A stretch of DNA of 43,049 nt, taken from Poronia punctata (taxonomy: Eukaryota > Ascomycota > Sordariomycetes > Xylariales > Xylariaceae). The position numbers were made by a program, and so were the translations under genes. The first letter of the stretch is position 1. Every line of letters begins with the position of its first letter. The DNA lies in contig MU401729.1 in assembly GCA_022579005.1 (NCBI GenBank), positions 1-43,049 of the forward strand, written 5' to 3'. Shown in pieces: positions 10,460-21,747 of this stretch. The notes beneath the pieces were generated by a model. That model was not told the DNA's origin. It worked only from the letters and a program-made list of their open reading frames with translations, and did not search any database.

Positions 10460-11689
10460 ATGGCGGACCCAACAACATCCCCCCCTCTAACGCGAACCTC
10501 GGTCATCGAAGCCCACGAACTAATCAAGCCCTTCATACACCATACACCTACCCTCACAAACGCCACACTCGATAAGCTCGCCTCCACGCCTTCTCCAGGG
10601 ACGGGTACAGGGACAGGGACAGCGAATCCGAAAATACGCCTCTACTTCAAATGCGAGAATCTGCAACGGATAGGCGCCTTCAAGATCCGCGGCGCCTTCC
10701 ATGCCATCGAGCGCCTGAAGATGGATCCCGGGTGGGATAGGGGGGTCGTCGTCACGCATAGCAGCGGCAACCACGCGCAAGCGCTCGCCCTGGCGGCCCG
10801 CACGAATGACATCCCCGCATACATCGTCATGCCTTCTATATCCTCGCCGGCCAAGATCGCCGCGACGCAAGGATACGGCGCGAAAGTCGTGTTTAGCGGG
10901 AGTACGAGCGTGGAGCGCGAGGCCGTGGTGGAAAGGATCATGAGGGAAACTGATGGCGCGAGATTGGTCCCGCCTTATGATCATCCCGATATCATACTTG
11001 GGCAGGGGACTTTGGGGCTGGAGTTGCAGAGGGATGCTAGCGAAATCATCAACTCCTTCTCCTTCTCCGGTGGTGGTGGTGGTGGTGGTGATGGTGGTAG
11101 TAGTCCGGTGGCGGAAAATATCTTTCGTGCTCCCGAAACAATACCCAAAGAAAGAAAGGAAAAGGGGAAAGGGGAAAAGGAAAAGAAAAAGGAACTAGAC
11201 GCAATCCTGGCCCCCTGCGGAGGAGGAGGCATGTTATCAGGCGTAGCGCTCTCGTGCGAAGGGACAGGGATCCGCGTCTACGGCTGCGAACCCTCGTTCC
11301 AAGGAGCCGACGACGCCAAGCGCGGATACGAATCCCAAGGTAGTCTTCGCGTCGAAACAGTCTCTACCCTCACCATCGCCGATGGTTTACGCACACCCGT
11401 GGGGAGATACCCCTGGTCGGTGATTGCGCCGCCGAGACGGTTGGTTCGGGGGTTCTTTAGCGTCACCGAGGAACAGATTGTTGCTGCCCTGAGACTCATC
11501 CTCGAGAGGTTCAAGATGGTGGTTGAGCCTAGTGCTGCGGTGCCGCTGGCTGTGGCGCTGTTTAATGAGGATTTTAGGACGTTGGTGGAAAAGGAGGGTG
11601 GGGAGGACGGTTGGGATGTTGGTGTTGTGCTTAGTGGTGGGAATGTTAGTCTCGAGGCGCTTGGGAAGCTGTTTGCGCCGAAGGAATAG
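10460..11689 (+). CDS. PLP-dependent serine racemase / threonine (hydroxyaspartate) dehydratase family enzyme
   Basis: Fold-type II PLP enzyme of the serine racemase, threonine dehydratase and threo-3-hydroxyaspartate ammonia-lyase (yeast SRY1) group, likely cytosolic. A single open frame of 409 residues. Lys75 in GAFKIRGA is the expected Schiff-base lysine; SSGNH (101-105) binds substrate carboxylate; CGGGGMLSG (253-261) is the PLP-phosphate glycine loop; CEPS with DD at 284-285 resembles the cation site of serine racemases; SGGN (392-395) contacts the cofactor. Two low-complexity insertions set it apart: a GT repeat at about 47-54, and about 50 residues at 197-245 with a Gly7 run and a Lys/Glu-rich stretch between LELQRDASEI and LDAILAPCGGGG. 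The reading frame stays open across both, so they look translated, though an unusual intron cannot be fully excluded. No ACT domain, so it is not biosynthetic ILV1. The exact substrate cannot be read from sequence. Confidence 0.9.
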   Translation: MADPTTSPPLTRTSVIEAHELIKPFIHHTPTLTNATLDKLASTPSPGTGTGTGTANPKIRLYFKCENLQRIGAFKIRGAFHAIERLKMDPGWDRGVVVTHSSGNHAQALALAARTNDIPAYIVMPSISSPAKIAATQGYGAKVVFSGSTSVEREAVVERIMRETDGARLVPPYDHPDIILGQGTLGLELQRDASEIINSFSFSGGGGGGGDGGSSPVAENIFRAPETIPKERKEKGKGEKEKKKELDAILAPCGGGGMLSGVALSCEGTGIRVYGCEPSFQGADDAKRGYESQGSLRVETVSTLTIADGLRTPVGRYPWSVIAPPRRLVRGFFSVTEEQIVAALRLILERFKMVVEPSAAVPLAVALFNEDFRTLVEKEGGEDGWDVGVVLSGGNVSLEALGKLFAPKE

Positions 11690-11731
11690 GGAATAGGGAA
11701 TAGGAAATAGGAAATAGGAAATGGGGAATGG
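11683..11731. repeat. 7-bp tandem repeat containing the stop codon of the SRY1-like gene
   Basis: Seven units of the type GGAATAG/GAAATAG/GGAATGG run from 11683 to 11731. The first unit supplies the last sense codon and the TAG stop (11687-11689). The unit length is not a multiple of three. Confidence 0.85.
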
Positions 11732-12388
11732 GAAAGATTATGTGCTGTGATATGCATAGTAGCGTACGGTGGTCTATCTAAAGGCTTGGAACAACCCACA
11801 TTAGAGTCTCAGGGTTAGGATCCGCGATTAGAAAAGTGATGAAGAGTGTTCTAAAGACGGGCCTTGACATCACTGCTAAGAACACTGTACATCCGGTTTC
11901 ACCTAATCAGACAGACATCGTCTTTAGCATCAAAGTAAAAACTTCACCTCTATATCATTATCACGCTAACTAATTGTTCGTCTACCATAAATGAATTACA
12001 AGACGCCATCCCGGGGGATATTGGAAGATCCAGAGAACTCTTGCTCTTGGCTTCCCCAGTATAGGCCAAAATGGCCAGCAAAGAGACGTGGGATTATACA
12101 CGCAAAAATACACAGTAAGTGTACACATAGACCGTGTCATCTGCCCTATCACGGATGAGGGTATTCGGTTGTCGGTGGGGGAATCGATTATGCGGAGAAA
12201 TTAAAACAAAGAAAAAAAAAGGATTAATGTGTCGTTGAATCGGCAGAAAGGCGTCGGGCGATAGAGTGATCGATGGCAGGAAGCATCATGCTTCCAATGT
12301 CTTTCCCGCTCGTCGGTCAACGGATCCGTCGTAAGACCAAATTTCGAGGGTCTGGGAGTAGGGTAGGGGCGACGACTGTGAACTCTAT
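11690..12388. other. Convergent intergenic region SRY1-SSO1
   Basis: The 3' ends of the plus-strand SRY1-like gene and the minus-strand syntaxin gene face each other here. Apart from the 7-bp repeat at its left edge and a short poly-A-rich stretch near 12205-12220, nothing stands out. Confidence 0.5.
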
Positions 12389-13465
12389 TTATTGCTTATT
12401 GCCGCCGCCACTGTTTAACTGGTGCAGGCCGACACCCAGACCAACAGCGAGGGCAATGATGATGATGACGAGCAATAGACAGTACCACTTCCACTTGCGA
12501 GCGTTTCGGGCGCTGATGATTCCCTTTTTAACGTGCACATTGCCCTGGTCGAGATTCGTCTTCGTATTCTCAGCGTTCTGCTCGGCTTGTACTACAGGTG
12601 CCTCTTGCTGCTCAACCAGTACGGCCAGGTCTTGGAACAGATTTGCAAGCTCCATAAGGGTTTGCTCGATGCGCTGCAGTTCGTTGTGACGGGCGCGTAC
12701 GGCGCCGAGGACTGAGCTAGCTTGGCCTGTCCGGTTGGTGCGAAGCTACGGGTGGAACATCGTTAGAATCTATCGGTTAACATAAGAAGACGAAAGAATG
12801 TACGTACTGCTGTCTGGAAGACACCCTCGTTACCCCAGTCGGCCTCGGTGGCCTGACGGACCTCATCCTCTGTGGCTTGGGGGTTTACTATCCGATATTG
12901 ACGAGCAATCTGGTCGCGATAGCGGGAACGGAAATTGCTCTCCTCCTCCTGGTAGTTGCGCAGCTCACGTTCAAACTGGGCTTTGATGGTGTCGACCTGG
13001 CGCTGCTTGACGGATCGGGTGCCATCTCCAGTTCTGTTGGCGTCGTTGGCAAGGTACTTGAGCTGATCCCGGATGCCACTGTTTAGGCTCTGTGTCTCGG
13101 CCACTATGCGCTCGAGCTGCTGGGCGGCTACACCACTGTCGGCCTCTGCGAGAGAGCGCTGGTGCATCGACGCGATGGCTTGGACATTGTTTGTAAGCGT
13201 GCCAATCTCGTTGCGAAGGAAATCAATCCGACCAAGGAATTCTTGTTGCGAGAGCGTCTGGGTGGCTGGCTGTTGTTGCGAGTAGTTTTGCATCTCGTGC
13301 TCCTGAATGCCAACATGAATCGCGTCAGCGCGAGTCGGCGCAAAGCCTCCGCAAATGTTACGCGATGATCTCGCCACGGTTGCTACTTACCTGTCCATAA
13401 CCGTACCCTTGCTCGGTCGACGAGCTCTGCTCGTAGGGGTTGTTTTTATATTGCCCGTAAGACAT
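12389..13465 (-). CDS. SSO1: Plasma-membrane syntaxin (Qa-SNARE), Sso1/Sso2 type
   Basis: t-SNARE that pairs with Sec9 and Snc1-type SNAREs to fuse secretory vesicles with the plasma membrane. Three exons on the minus strand: 13465-13391, 13302-12808 and 12745-12389, giving 308 residues. The Tyr/Gln/Ser-rich start MSYGQYKNNPYEQ is followed by the helical N-terminal (Habc) region (about 35-170), the RTGQASSVLGAVRARHNELQ stretch leading into the SNARE helix (about 205-268) with zero-layer Gln237 in LVEQQE, a basic ARNARKWKW patch, and a hydrophobic anchor at about 278-298. The protein ends in a short Ser/Gly/Asn/Lys tail beyond the membrane. Introns are GTAAGT...CAG (88 nt) and GTACGT...TAG (62 nt), both in phase 0. 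Filamentous fungi commonly carry two SSO paralogues; which one this is cannot be decided here. Confidence 0.93.
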
Positions 13466-15357
13466 GGTAGGCTCTTAATTGGCAAAAGTCACGTATGCCT
13501 TCGTCGGAGAAGGAAATGCCGGTTGTAGGGAAAAAAGCTCGATGAAATGGAGGGACTATTTTTGTAAAGGATGACTATGTAGACAAGTGATAAAGTTGGA
13601 AGAGGTAAGATGGAGGTGGAGTAGGCAGGTTGTGATCAATTTCGCAATTCAGATGTTTTGGAGGGAGTTGTCCCGTCTGAGTTAGTAAGGGTTGCCTGGG
13701 GCCAAGTGGGAATCCTTTCTTGGGAGGTCGTTGCAGCTGATTTCTTGGCTACGTTTCTTGGCCTTTGGATTCGTTCCTGGCAGATTGCCCTGAATCTGCC
13801 CCCGAAACCAATTCTGTAGCGATTTTCAATATGACGTCGAATATTAGGCGCTCTTACCTTTCCGGTCGCTACAAGAGTGCACAGAAAAGGGTCAATAAAC
13901 AACAAAATATAGTGAAATTCTCCTGTGATGACGGAATTCTAATTGATATTTTAGTCTAATGGATAGCAGTCCCCTAACATGCGACGATATAATTGAAGCC
14001 TAGAAGCCTAGCAGCCTAGCACCAACGTGTGTACCTCAGTACCGCCACATATAGACTTTAGTCTGTAGACTGTAGGTATCTACATGTAGGTACCCACACA
14101 TAGAATCCCCCCTCGTGGCTATGTGCGTAAAAAGGTTTAGTAATCATAAAAAAAATCCATAGCCCAACTCTATACACATGAACCTCTCACTTTGCAAGTA
14201 ATACATATTACTTGGATGAGTCGGTGCTATAACCGTCTGAGTAAGCAAGGGTCCAACTGTCCAGCATTCTAAACTAAGAACTCTGAGTAAGTCTATCCTA
14301 CCAACCACACAATTCACAGCAACATTGCGTGGCAAGAAAGATCACGGCTTTTAAATTCATCACATACCCATATTCTACCTCAATTCTATTTACAACAGAG
14401 TTTAGACACAGCCGCAAAAGGAGGCAAAATTGCGTTCACTACAGAACTTGTAGGTAAAATACCTATGCATCTCCCCTTTCTGGCTGACCTACCTAACCTC
14501 ATTGGTTATAGGGGGCTAGACTCCACCTCCAAGTTTTAGCGAAAATTTGGCGGGCTGTCAATTCCAAAAATAGTGCACAGCCTCAAAATTCCACGTACGA
14601 GTACAAGTACGCGTAATGAGTATGGCTGTACAATACGTGCAGGTAAGCTAACCTACGTGTAGTCCTAGAGGTCTATTGTGGCAAGCTTTTTACTAATATC
14701 AAATGACAAGTACAAATAGTAGTAGGCGGGCAAGTCGAATGTATGGAAATGCCTGTTACTTTTGAGGGTATATTCTGATATCTGAGGCCGAGTCTTTTAT
14801 ACCTCCCACTTAGGGGCGTGGCTTTCTAGTACCTAATGTACACTCCCATCTCAAACTACATTCTGACATTCAGTGGCCCATTTTTCGCCAACGTCCGACC
14901 CGTCCGACCCATCCGACCTTTCAAATGTAGCCGTTTTTCATGAGCACTTACGTCTCATATCTTGCTAGAAGTTACTTGAAAGTAGCAATCGTCTTTGTGG
15001 TAGGTAGAGCAACATAAACCCGGCGATACTAACTTTGGAACTATGCAATATAGTTCCTGTGCGCCCCCTCTCGAATGTTGCGGGCGCTTTTTTGGTGGTG
15101 CTTGTTTCGTTGATATTGACGCCGTCTCTCGACGCCAGCTTATGCGTTATCGCCGGGTAGGCAGGTGAGCGTGAAAGGGTTGAAAGTACCTCTGAGAGCT
15201 CCTTGTTCGTGGCCCCCCAATGCAATGCCATCAGGAGTTACCAATTAGAAGAGCCCCCAATGGCAGATACTGAAGAGAACTCTTGTTCCGTTTGGCGCCT
15301 TGACTACCCTTCCCGTCATATCCTTCGACACCATGCCAGGGGAAATCCTCCGCATCT
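13466..15357. other. Intergenic region between SSO1 start and IMP4 end
   Basis: Presumed promoter of the minus-strand SSO1 gene and 3' region of IMP4. It contains three tandem copies of an 8-9 bp AGCCTAG unit near 13997-14020, a GTAC/TACG-rich patch near 14593-14645, and three 9-bp copies of CGTCCGACC at 14892-14918. Open frames such as 13636-13905 and 14965-15231 show no recognisable features. Confidence 0.5.
14892..14918. repeat. 9-bp tandem repeat, three units
   Basis: CGTCCGACC, CGTCCGACC and CATCCGACC run in direct tandem between SSO1 and IMP4. No function is evident. Confidence 0.8.
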
Positions 15358-16875
15358 TTAAAGATAATTCTTTTTCCGGCTTGTCCGCGTATAATTGGTG
15401 AGAGCCCATTCGACATCTCCGTCCCGTTGGTCTAACAACCCGGCGCGGATTTGGAAAGGTTTCATCGTCATTCTCGGCCCAACTTCACTTAGCTCGACAG
15501 AGTCGTACCTGTTGCGATCATGTTAGCAGTTAGTTAGGCGTAAGGGTCGCGAGGATGATCGGCAAGCGGTAGGACGAATAGCTTCCACTTCGCGGAGATG
15601 GGACGGAGGATTCTTGAACCACTTACCCAGTTTGCACAAATACATGGTGGCGAACCTTTGAAGAGGTGTCAGTTTTCTCAATTCCAGCCACTTTCAAACA
15701 TGGAAATAATCCCTTACCTCTATTGTGTCATCGATATTTTTAAAGGTTACCACACGAGAGCCGAGAGATTTGCTGGTAGCGGCTTCCCGTGGAGGAAATA
15801 TGTGTTTCAAGACCTTGACAATGCGTCTTCCTAACGGTGTCGAGAAACCTACGGCTAGTTAGCGAAGGGGCTTGACGGTGGTCAAGGGACATGGCATGCC
15901 TTCGAAGATGAGATGTCTACACAAAATGTGGTGGTTAGCCTGCATCACAAACCGTACGGAGCTCGCGCAAATGTTTCGGGGAGGATTATAACAAAAGTAT
16001 AATCTTAGGCCCGGCGTTTGAGAGATAGTACTTACGGGTATGATTCACTGACTGTGCCTCTGATTGTGTTCGGAATATCGTGGCGCAATACAACGTTATG
16101 CTATTCAAATTAGACACCATGCCGTCCGAGGAGATTGCCTTGAACATACAAGAGAGAAGGACACGGTAGGTCCAAATGGTAGATGTGATATTGTTAGGCC
16201 CGTTGGCTGACCTCGATGCTCGTGCAATAACTTTGGCATGAATTAGCAACTGCCTGACTGCCAGAGAGGAATTTGACATCGTAATACTCACTATTATGTC
16301 ACTCAATCCCGCAGATTGAGCAGATTTGGTGAGGTCGGGAAGGATAGTTCCACCACGGTTCAGCTTAATTAAAGATCGATATCAGCGAGTGTTGATGTAT
16401 AGAGCGATGGAGTGGTGGCGCCCGTAGCCAAAACAGCAAATTCCCATCCATCGTAGCGACTGAACTTACACGAATACCTGTCGGCAGAAGTAAACGTATC
16501 TCCTTGCTAAAAGCTGCCACCAAGTTAGAAATTGATATCCTATTCCAACCGGCGCACAAGGGGTGGCATACCCTGAAGTCTCGTCGAAGGATCACGAGAG
16601 GTTGTGATGAGCACGCGTGGATCTACCAGGCCGGAAAGGTGTTGGTATTCGTCGTCGAGTTCGAGTTCCTCCTGCAAAGAACGATCCGGTGCGGATTCGT
16701 CGTATTGGAAATCTTTTCGGAGCGCCTTGTCGTTTGCGATATTCGGATCGAGTGAACGGCCACTCGCCAGCGCGGCGCGTAACTTGGCTCTCTTTTCGGA
16801 TACCTCTGCATTTTGTAGAAGGATGGCTTTTCGGTAAAGGAAATCCCTCCTTGCACGGGCGGTCTTGCGAAGCAT
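15358..16875 (-). CDS. IMP4: U3 snoRNP protein Imp4 (Brix domain)
   Basis: Nucleolar component of the Mpp10-Imp3-Imp4 part of the small-subunit processome; it helps the U3 snoRNA pair with pre-rRNA for 18S maturation. My model has nine exons: 16875-16572, 16513-16470, 16363-16292, 16230-16150, 16100-16036, 15916-15900, 15848-15718, 15655-15627 and 15508-15358. All joins keep frame and give 297 residues (yeast Imp4: 290). Family landmarks are the basic start [101 protein letters not shown], and the ending [11 protein letters not shown]. Exon 6 is 17 nt. The following intron (15899-15849) starts GC rather than GT and ends TAG behind a CTAAC branch site. Exon 3 follows an AAG acceptor. Because it is so split, no long ORF marks this gene. 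Confidence 0.93.
15849..15899 (-). other. Probable GC-AG intron in IMP4
   Basis: Read on the minus strand the junction is GAAG|GCATGC ... GCTAACTAGCCGTAG|GTTTC. Using the GC donor restores the conserved EGFSTPLG peptide exactly. The nearest GT (…CCAT|GTCCC) would insert extra residues and has a poor donor consensus. The intron is 51 nt with a good CTAAC branch site. Confidence 0.75.
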
Positions 16876-18462
16876 ATTTGCGAAGCTACAAACGTCGCAG
16901 TTGGAAGAGACGCTCGGAGGATACGATACGATACGATAACGGGCGGTCTCTTTTTTCGGGGTTTCGAAGGAAGACAAGTACACCCTGTATTAAAGCTAAA
17001 ATACAGGCTGTCTAAATTGAGGGCCGAATCAGAAGGACTGGCTTTTGTCAAAAACAATTAGTTCTGGGTCAGTGTCGAATCTCGATAATGCGACTTGAAG
17101 CTATCTTCATCCAGTAAATTTAATGGCACTCTTGGCACTTGGAAATTTTGGAGGGGCTTATCGAGAGTTAAGACGAAAGTGTACTAGCTTAAAACTGCTG
17201 TGTTACACAGTGGATCATGAACGCCGAGCATCTGGTGGGCGGCCCCGCTTTGCAGCTACGAGCCTACGAGGAGGTACATAAAACCTACGAGTAAAAGTAG
17301 GTACTCTAAGGTTGTTTGTAATTTGCAGTCAACAGTAATTCTGGTAACAGCTTTTATATTGTAATAGGTATAGTCTGGGGAGGTATTCATCGTCCTGGCT
17401 TTATTATGGACCTAGCATTCACTTGCTTCTTTGCCTTGGAATCTAGATATATCACAAAGTTGCGGGGCCCGCAGAACCAAAAAAGGACTGTATTGTAGAA
17501 ACATTCAAGGGAGGTGACTCACGCAACTACCTACTTTCAGTACCTATTTGGCACTTTGGCGGAAGGCCCTTTATTGCGGACATCCAAGGCACAAAGTCTA
17601 AAGCCTACGGTAGCAAAGCCGCATCACAAGATGTGCTTGTATGATGAGAGCTATTGTAGTGACGGCTTGTAGATATTGCAGAGCTTACGAGTAGGTTAGG
17701 TAGGTCACAGGTAGCAAAGCAACAGTGAGTACTTGATATATCGTACATATATACAATGCAGGTAGAATTGAGTATCATACTCGTAAAGTACCTTTGGCGT
17801 ACTGGGCATCCGGATGCAGCGCTCATGTATCCACTGCATTGGGCGTTTCTAGTGGCCACAAACGCTCATCATAGTGGGCAAGAGGCGGGCCACCAGCAAA
17901 AAGTTTCCTTTCCATTCGTTGAATTGAATGCGACAGAGTGCGGAATCGCAAGAAACCCAAACTTTCCACACATGCCCACCTCTATAGCAAGGTGCGAATA
18001 TTGTCAAATACGCAGCTCACAACCTTCCTTTTCGCCCTTCAGTGCAAACGCCACCACGGCTTGTTCTCCTTCCCGTACGCACCGGAGCAAAGCTGTTTCT
18101 TACATCTCTGTAATATTGGATTTCAATGATGTGACATTCTGCCGCTTACTTCGTTGAACTACAAGTAAAATCATACTACACCTGCAGGCTATCCTGGCTT
18201 TAAAGGTACCGTCACTACCCCAACAAACAATTCAAACCCTCTCTAACTCCTATCTTTGCCAGAAGCCGTAAGCTCAGCAAGATACCCCTAACACCTATCG
18301 AGCCGTACTCGATTCCTGTTACGCTCGTCGGCGGTTGATACTATTTGTCTACTACCCCTAGTTATCCATTCTCCGAGACGACGCCACCCAGTCTACGGTC
18401 CGTCACATTCACCTGCTCAGGGCCGACGAACGTCTCAATCGCCTAGCGGCGCATCTAGGAAG
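16876..18462. other. Divergent spacer IMP4-UPF1
   Basis: Both flanking genes start here and read outward, so the spacer contains two promoters. Near the IMP4 side three GATAC units plus a partial one lie at 16920-16938, about 50 bases upstream of the IMP4 ATG. A perfect TGACTCA bZIP-type site is present at about 17515-17521, far from either start. The frame at 17756-18157 has no family features. Confidence 0.5.
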
Positions 18463-21400
18463 ATGGACGCATTTACCCACCTGGGTAACCACCTCGTGTC
18501 GAATTCGGCCACCACCATCAACGCCGGTGACGATGATATGTCCGCCCTCGACCCGGATGAGGGCTTACTATTTGGAAAATACAATGGCCGTGGAGGCTTA
18601 GGCGGTGCGAGGCGCCAGAATGGCGACGACGATAACGACACGGAAACCTTTGACGACGACGACACCGAAAGCCTGGCCAGCGCCCCTGTCGACGCCATGA
18701 AGGGCTTGGCGCTGAAAAGCCCCGAAGAGGATAAGGCACTGCCCCCGCATGCTTGCGCCTACTGTGGTATTCACTCGCCGAGCTCTGTTGTGAAATGCCT
18801 TGCCTGTAATAAGTGGTTCTGCAGTGCCAGGGGAAACGCCAGCTCCTCGCATATCGTAAACCATCTCGTTCGGGCTCGTCACAAGGAAGTGTCTCTTCAT
18901 CCCCAGTCCAACCTTGGTGAGACCACGTTGGAATGCTACAACTGCGGGACAAAGAACGTCTTCCTGCTCGGATTCATACCCGCCAAGTCTGATGCTGTGG
19001 TTGTACTTCTATGCCGTCAACCATGTGCTGCCAATTCCTCCAACAAGGATATGAGTTGGGACGTTTCACGGTGGCAACCACTTATCGAGGACCGTGCCTT
19101 TTTGAACTGGCTTGTCACACCCCCTACCGATGCCGAGCAGCTCCGTGCCAGACACCTTGCCCCCCCGCAGATTGCCAAGTTGGAAGAAATGTGGAAGGAC
19201 GATGCCAACGCTACCGTTGCAGACCTGGAAAAGGCTGCCAGCATCGACGACGACCCCCTTCCCGTCCTCCTCAAATATGACGATCCCTACCAGTACCAAA
19301 ACATCTTCGGACCGCTTGTCAAGATGGAGTCCGACTACGATAAGAAACTCAAGGAAGCACAGTCTGAAGATGGGTTGATTGTCCGATGGGATGTCGGTCT
19401 CAACTACAAACACGTCGCAAGCTTCAATTTCCCTAAGCTCGAGTCGGGTGATGTCAAACTAGCAGTCGGCGACGAAATGAGGCTGAAATATAAGGGAGAA
19501 CTACGCCCACCTTGGGAAGGAGTGGGATACGTCATCAAGATTCCGAACAACCAGTCTGACGAGGTTACTCTGGAGCTACGCAAGACGAGCAACGACAAAA
19601 CCGTCCCGACCGAATGCACCCATAACTTTTCGGCCGACTATGTTTGGAAGGCTACTTCGTATGACCGCATGCAGGTCGCTATGAGGAACTTTGCGATCGA
19701 CGAGTACAGTGTCTCCGGCTATATCTTCCATAAACTCCTTGGCCACGAGGTCGCTTCTGGGCCGATGAAAACCACGCTGCCCAAGAAATTCAGTGCGCCG
19801 GGTCTTCCAGAGCTGAATGGTAGCCAGATCAGCGCCATCAAGGCAGTTCTCAGCACCCCACTCAGTCTTATCCAGGGCCCGCCAGGAACGGGCAAGACGG
19901 TAACATCTGCCACCATCATCTACCATCTAGCCAAGCAGGATAACGGGCAGGTCCTTGTTTGCGCACCGTCCAACGTTGCAGTTGATCAGCTTTGCGAGCG
20001 CATCAATCTTACCGGCCTGAAGGTTGTCCGGCTGACGGCCAAGTCTCGTGAGGATGTCGAGTCGTCTGTCAGCTTTTTGGCTCTTCATGAGCAGGTGCGC
20101 ATGCTCGATAGCAACCCGGAGTTGATGAAGCTATTGCAGCTCAAGGCCGAATACGGCGAGCTTTCGAGCCAAGACGAGAAGAAATACAAGCAGCTGACAC
20201 GGGCTGCCGAACGCGACATACTGAGCAATGCTGACGTGGTGTGCTGCACGTGTGTTGGTGCTGGTGACCCCCGCCTGGCCAAGATGAAGTTCCGCAACGT
20301 TCTCATCGACGAGTCTACCCAGTCAGCTGAGCCGGAGTGCATGATTCCCCTCGTCCTGGGATGCAAGCAGGTAGTCCTAGTCGGCGACCACAAACAACTG
20401 GGCCCCGTCATCATGAACAAGAAAGCTGCCAAGGCTGGCCTCAACCAGTCACTGTTCGAACGTCTGGTACGCCTTGGTTTCACCCCGATCCGGCTTAATA
20501 TCCAGTACCGTATGCATCCCTGCCTCTCGGAATTCCCGTCCAACATGTTCTACGAGGGAACACTGCAGAACGGCGTCTCGGCTCAGAGTCGGATCCGCAA
20601 GGATGTCGACTTCCCCTGGCCTGTTGCCGACATGCCTATGATGTTCTGGTCCAACTTGGGGAACGAAGAGATATCGGCGTCGGGTACGTCGTACCTCAAC
20701 CGGACGGAAGCCTCCAACGTGGAAAAGATTGTGACGCGCTTCTTCAAGGCCGGAGTGCGCCCGGCCGACATTGGTGTCATCACGCCGTATGAGGGTCAAC
20801 GAAGCTACATCGTGACTACGATGCAGAATACAGGTACCTTCAAGAAGGAGTCGTACAAGGAGGTTGAAGTTGCCTCCGTCGACGCCTTCCAAGGCCGTGA
20901 GAAGGACTTTATCGTCTTGTCTTGCGTGCGATCCAACGATAACCAAGGCATCGGTTTCCTCTCTGACCCTCGACGATTGAATGTTGCTCTGACCCGTGCC
21001 AAGTTCGGTGTCGTCATCATTGGCAACCCCAAGGTTTTGTCCAAGCACGATCTATGGCATCACCTCCTCGTCCATTTCAAGGAGCGCAAGTGCCTCGTCG
21101 AAGGGCCGTTGACTAACCTGCAGACCTCGCTTCTTCAGTTTAGCCGTCCCAAGAACACTTTCCGTCAGCGTGCCCAACAGAACACGCTGGGGTCTGGTGG
21201 TTATCCGAACGGGCGAGCGAACAACTTCAATGGGCATCAGGGCCAACCCCGGCATCACGACTTGGATTCGAGCTCTTTGGTTTCTTATATCCCCGATGAT
21301 GTCTCAAGCATCCACGGCTCAGCTCTTGGTGGTGCCGGCCTAGGTAACGCCGCTTTCCCGCCCATGTTCTCCAACTTCAACCCTGAACAGTGGCCCGGGC

Positions 21401-21747
21401 TGCCTGGCTTCAACCCGGCCGCAAACGGGCGCATGGGAAATAAGGGCCGCGGCCGGGGCACCGAGAGCATTGCTGGCGAGAGTGTCGCTACGTCGGAGTA
21501 TACCGATGCCAGCGCAAGTGTGATTGGCGCCAAGGGCATAGGACAGGGTGGCGCCAGTTTGGGAGCCGGGTTAGATGCTATACGCGCACGACCCACCTCG
21601 TATACCCACAGTGACCGCCTCAGGCAGCACGTTACTGATAACTCGGGCTATCCTGGATATACCAACGGTTACCGCCGACGGGTGGACGACGACGAAAAGT
21701 CCGTCAGCACAGCCTTTGCTAGCCAGATCGGCAGCGGGTTTGATTGA
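18463..21747 (+). CDS. UPF1: ATP-dependent RNA helicase Upf1/Nam7, nonsense-mediated decay
   Basis: Superfamily 1 RNA helicase that recognises premature termination with eRF1/eRF3 and Upf2 and triggers mRNA decay in the cytoplasm. A single exon of 1094 residues (yeast 971, human about 1118). An acidic N-terminus ([13 protein letters not shown], about 55-68) precedes the Cys/His-rich Upf2-binding domain (about 97-215), with Cys pairs CAYC, CLAC, CYNC and CRQPC and a His-containing [11 protein letters not shown] segment. The stalk/1B region follows, then the helicase core: Walker A GPPGTGKT at 472-479, DES at 616-618 (Walker B region), GDHKQLGP at 641-648, QYRMHP, and VALTRAK at 841-847. The C-terminal 180 or so residues are low-complexity Gly/Asn/Ser/Gln-rich with a GRGRG motif and several SQ/TS sites, probably a phosphorylated tail. 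The ATG at 18463 is the first in frame. Confidence 0.97.
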   Translation: MDAFTHLGNHLVSNSATTINAGDDDMSALDPDEGLLFGKYNGRGGLGGARRQNGDDDNDTETFDDDDTESLASAPVDAMKGLALKSPEEDKALPPHACAYCGIHSPSSVVKCLACNKWFCSARGNASSSHIVNHLVRARHKEVSLHPQSNLGETTLECYNCGTKNVFLLGFIPAKSDAVVVLLCRQPCAANSSNKDMSWDVSRWQPLIEDRAFLNWLVTPPTDAEQLRARHLAPPQIAKLEEMWKDDANATVADLEKAASIDDDPLPVLLKYDDPYQYQNIFGPLVKMESDYDKKLKEAQSEDGLIVRWDVGLNYKHVASFNFPKLESGDVKLAVGDEMRLKYKGELRPPWEGVGYVIKIPNNQSDEVTLELRKTSNDKTVPTECTHNFSADYVWKATSYDRMQVAMRNFAIDEYSVSGYIFHKLLGHEVASGPMKTTLPKKFSAPGLPELNGSQISAIKAVLSTPLSLIQGPPGTGKTVTSATIIYHLAKQDNGQVLVCAPSNVAVDQLCERINLTGLKVVRLTAKSREDVESSVSFLALHEQVRMLDSNPELMKLLQLKAEYGELSSQDEKKYKQLTRAAERDILSNADVVCCTCVGAGDPRLAKMKFRNVLIDESTQSAEPECMIPLVLGCKQVVLVGDHKQLGPVIMNKKAAKAGLNQSLFERLVRLGFTPIRLNIQYRMHPCLSEFPSNMFYEGTLQNGVSAQSRIRKDVDFPWPVADMPMMFWSNLGNEEISASGTSYLNRTEASNVEKIVTRFFKAGVRPADIGVITPYEGQRSYIVTTMQNTGTFKKESYKEVEVASVDAFQGREKDFIVLSCVRSNDNQGIGFLSDPRRLNVALTRAKFGVVIIGNPKVLSKHDLWHHLLVHFKERKCLVEGPLTNLQTSLLQFSRPKNTFRQRAQQNTLGSGGYPNGRANNFNGHQGQPRHHDLDSSSLVSYIPDDVSSIHGSALGGAGLGNAAFPPMFSNFNPEQWPGLPGFNPAANGRMGNKGRGRGTESIAGESVATSEYTDASASVIGAKGIGQGGASLGAGLDAIRARPTSYTHSDRLRQHVTDNSGYPGYTNGYRRRVDDDEKSVSTAFASQIGSGFD

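Noticed and set aside
11040..11205. Hidden intron in the SRY1-like gene
   Set aside because: No donor with a good GT-A/G-NGT consensus pairs with the CTAG before the conserved glycine loop in a way that is clearly better, and the frame is open throughout, so I keep it as a translated insertion with some doubt.
15986..16306. 106-codon frame on the minus strand as a separate gene
   Set aside because: It reads through IMP4 exons 4 and 5 and introns in the wrong frame; the exons are explained by the IMP4 model.
17756..18157. 133-codon frame between IMP4 and UPF1
   Set aside because: No family features; it lies in the shared promoter region and overlaps another frame at 17938-18129.
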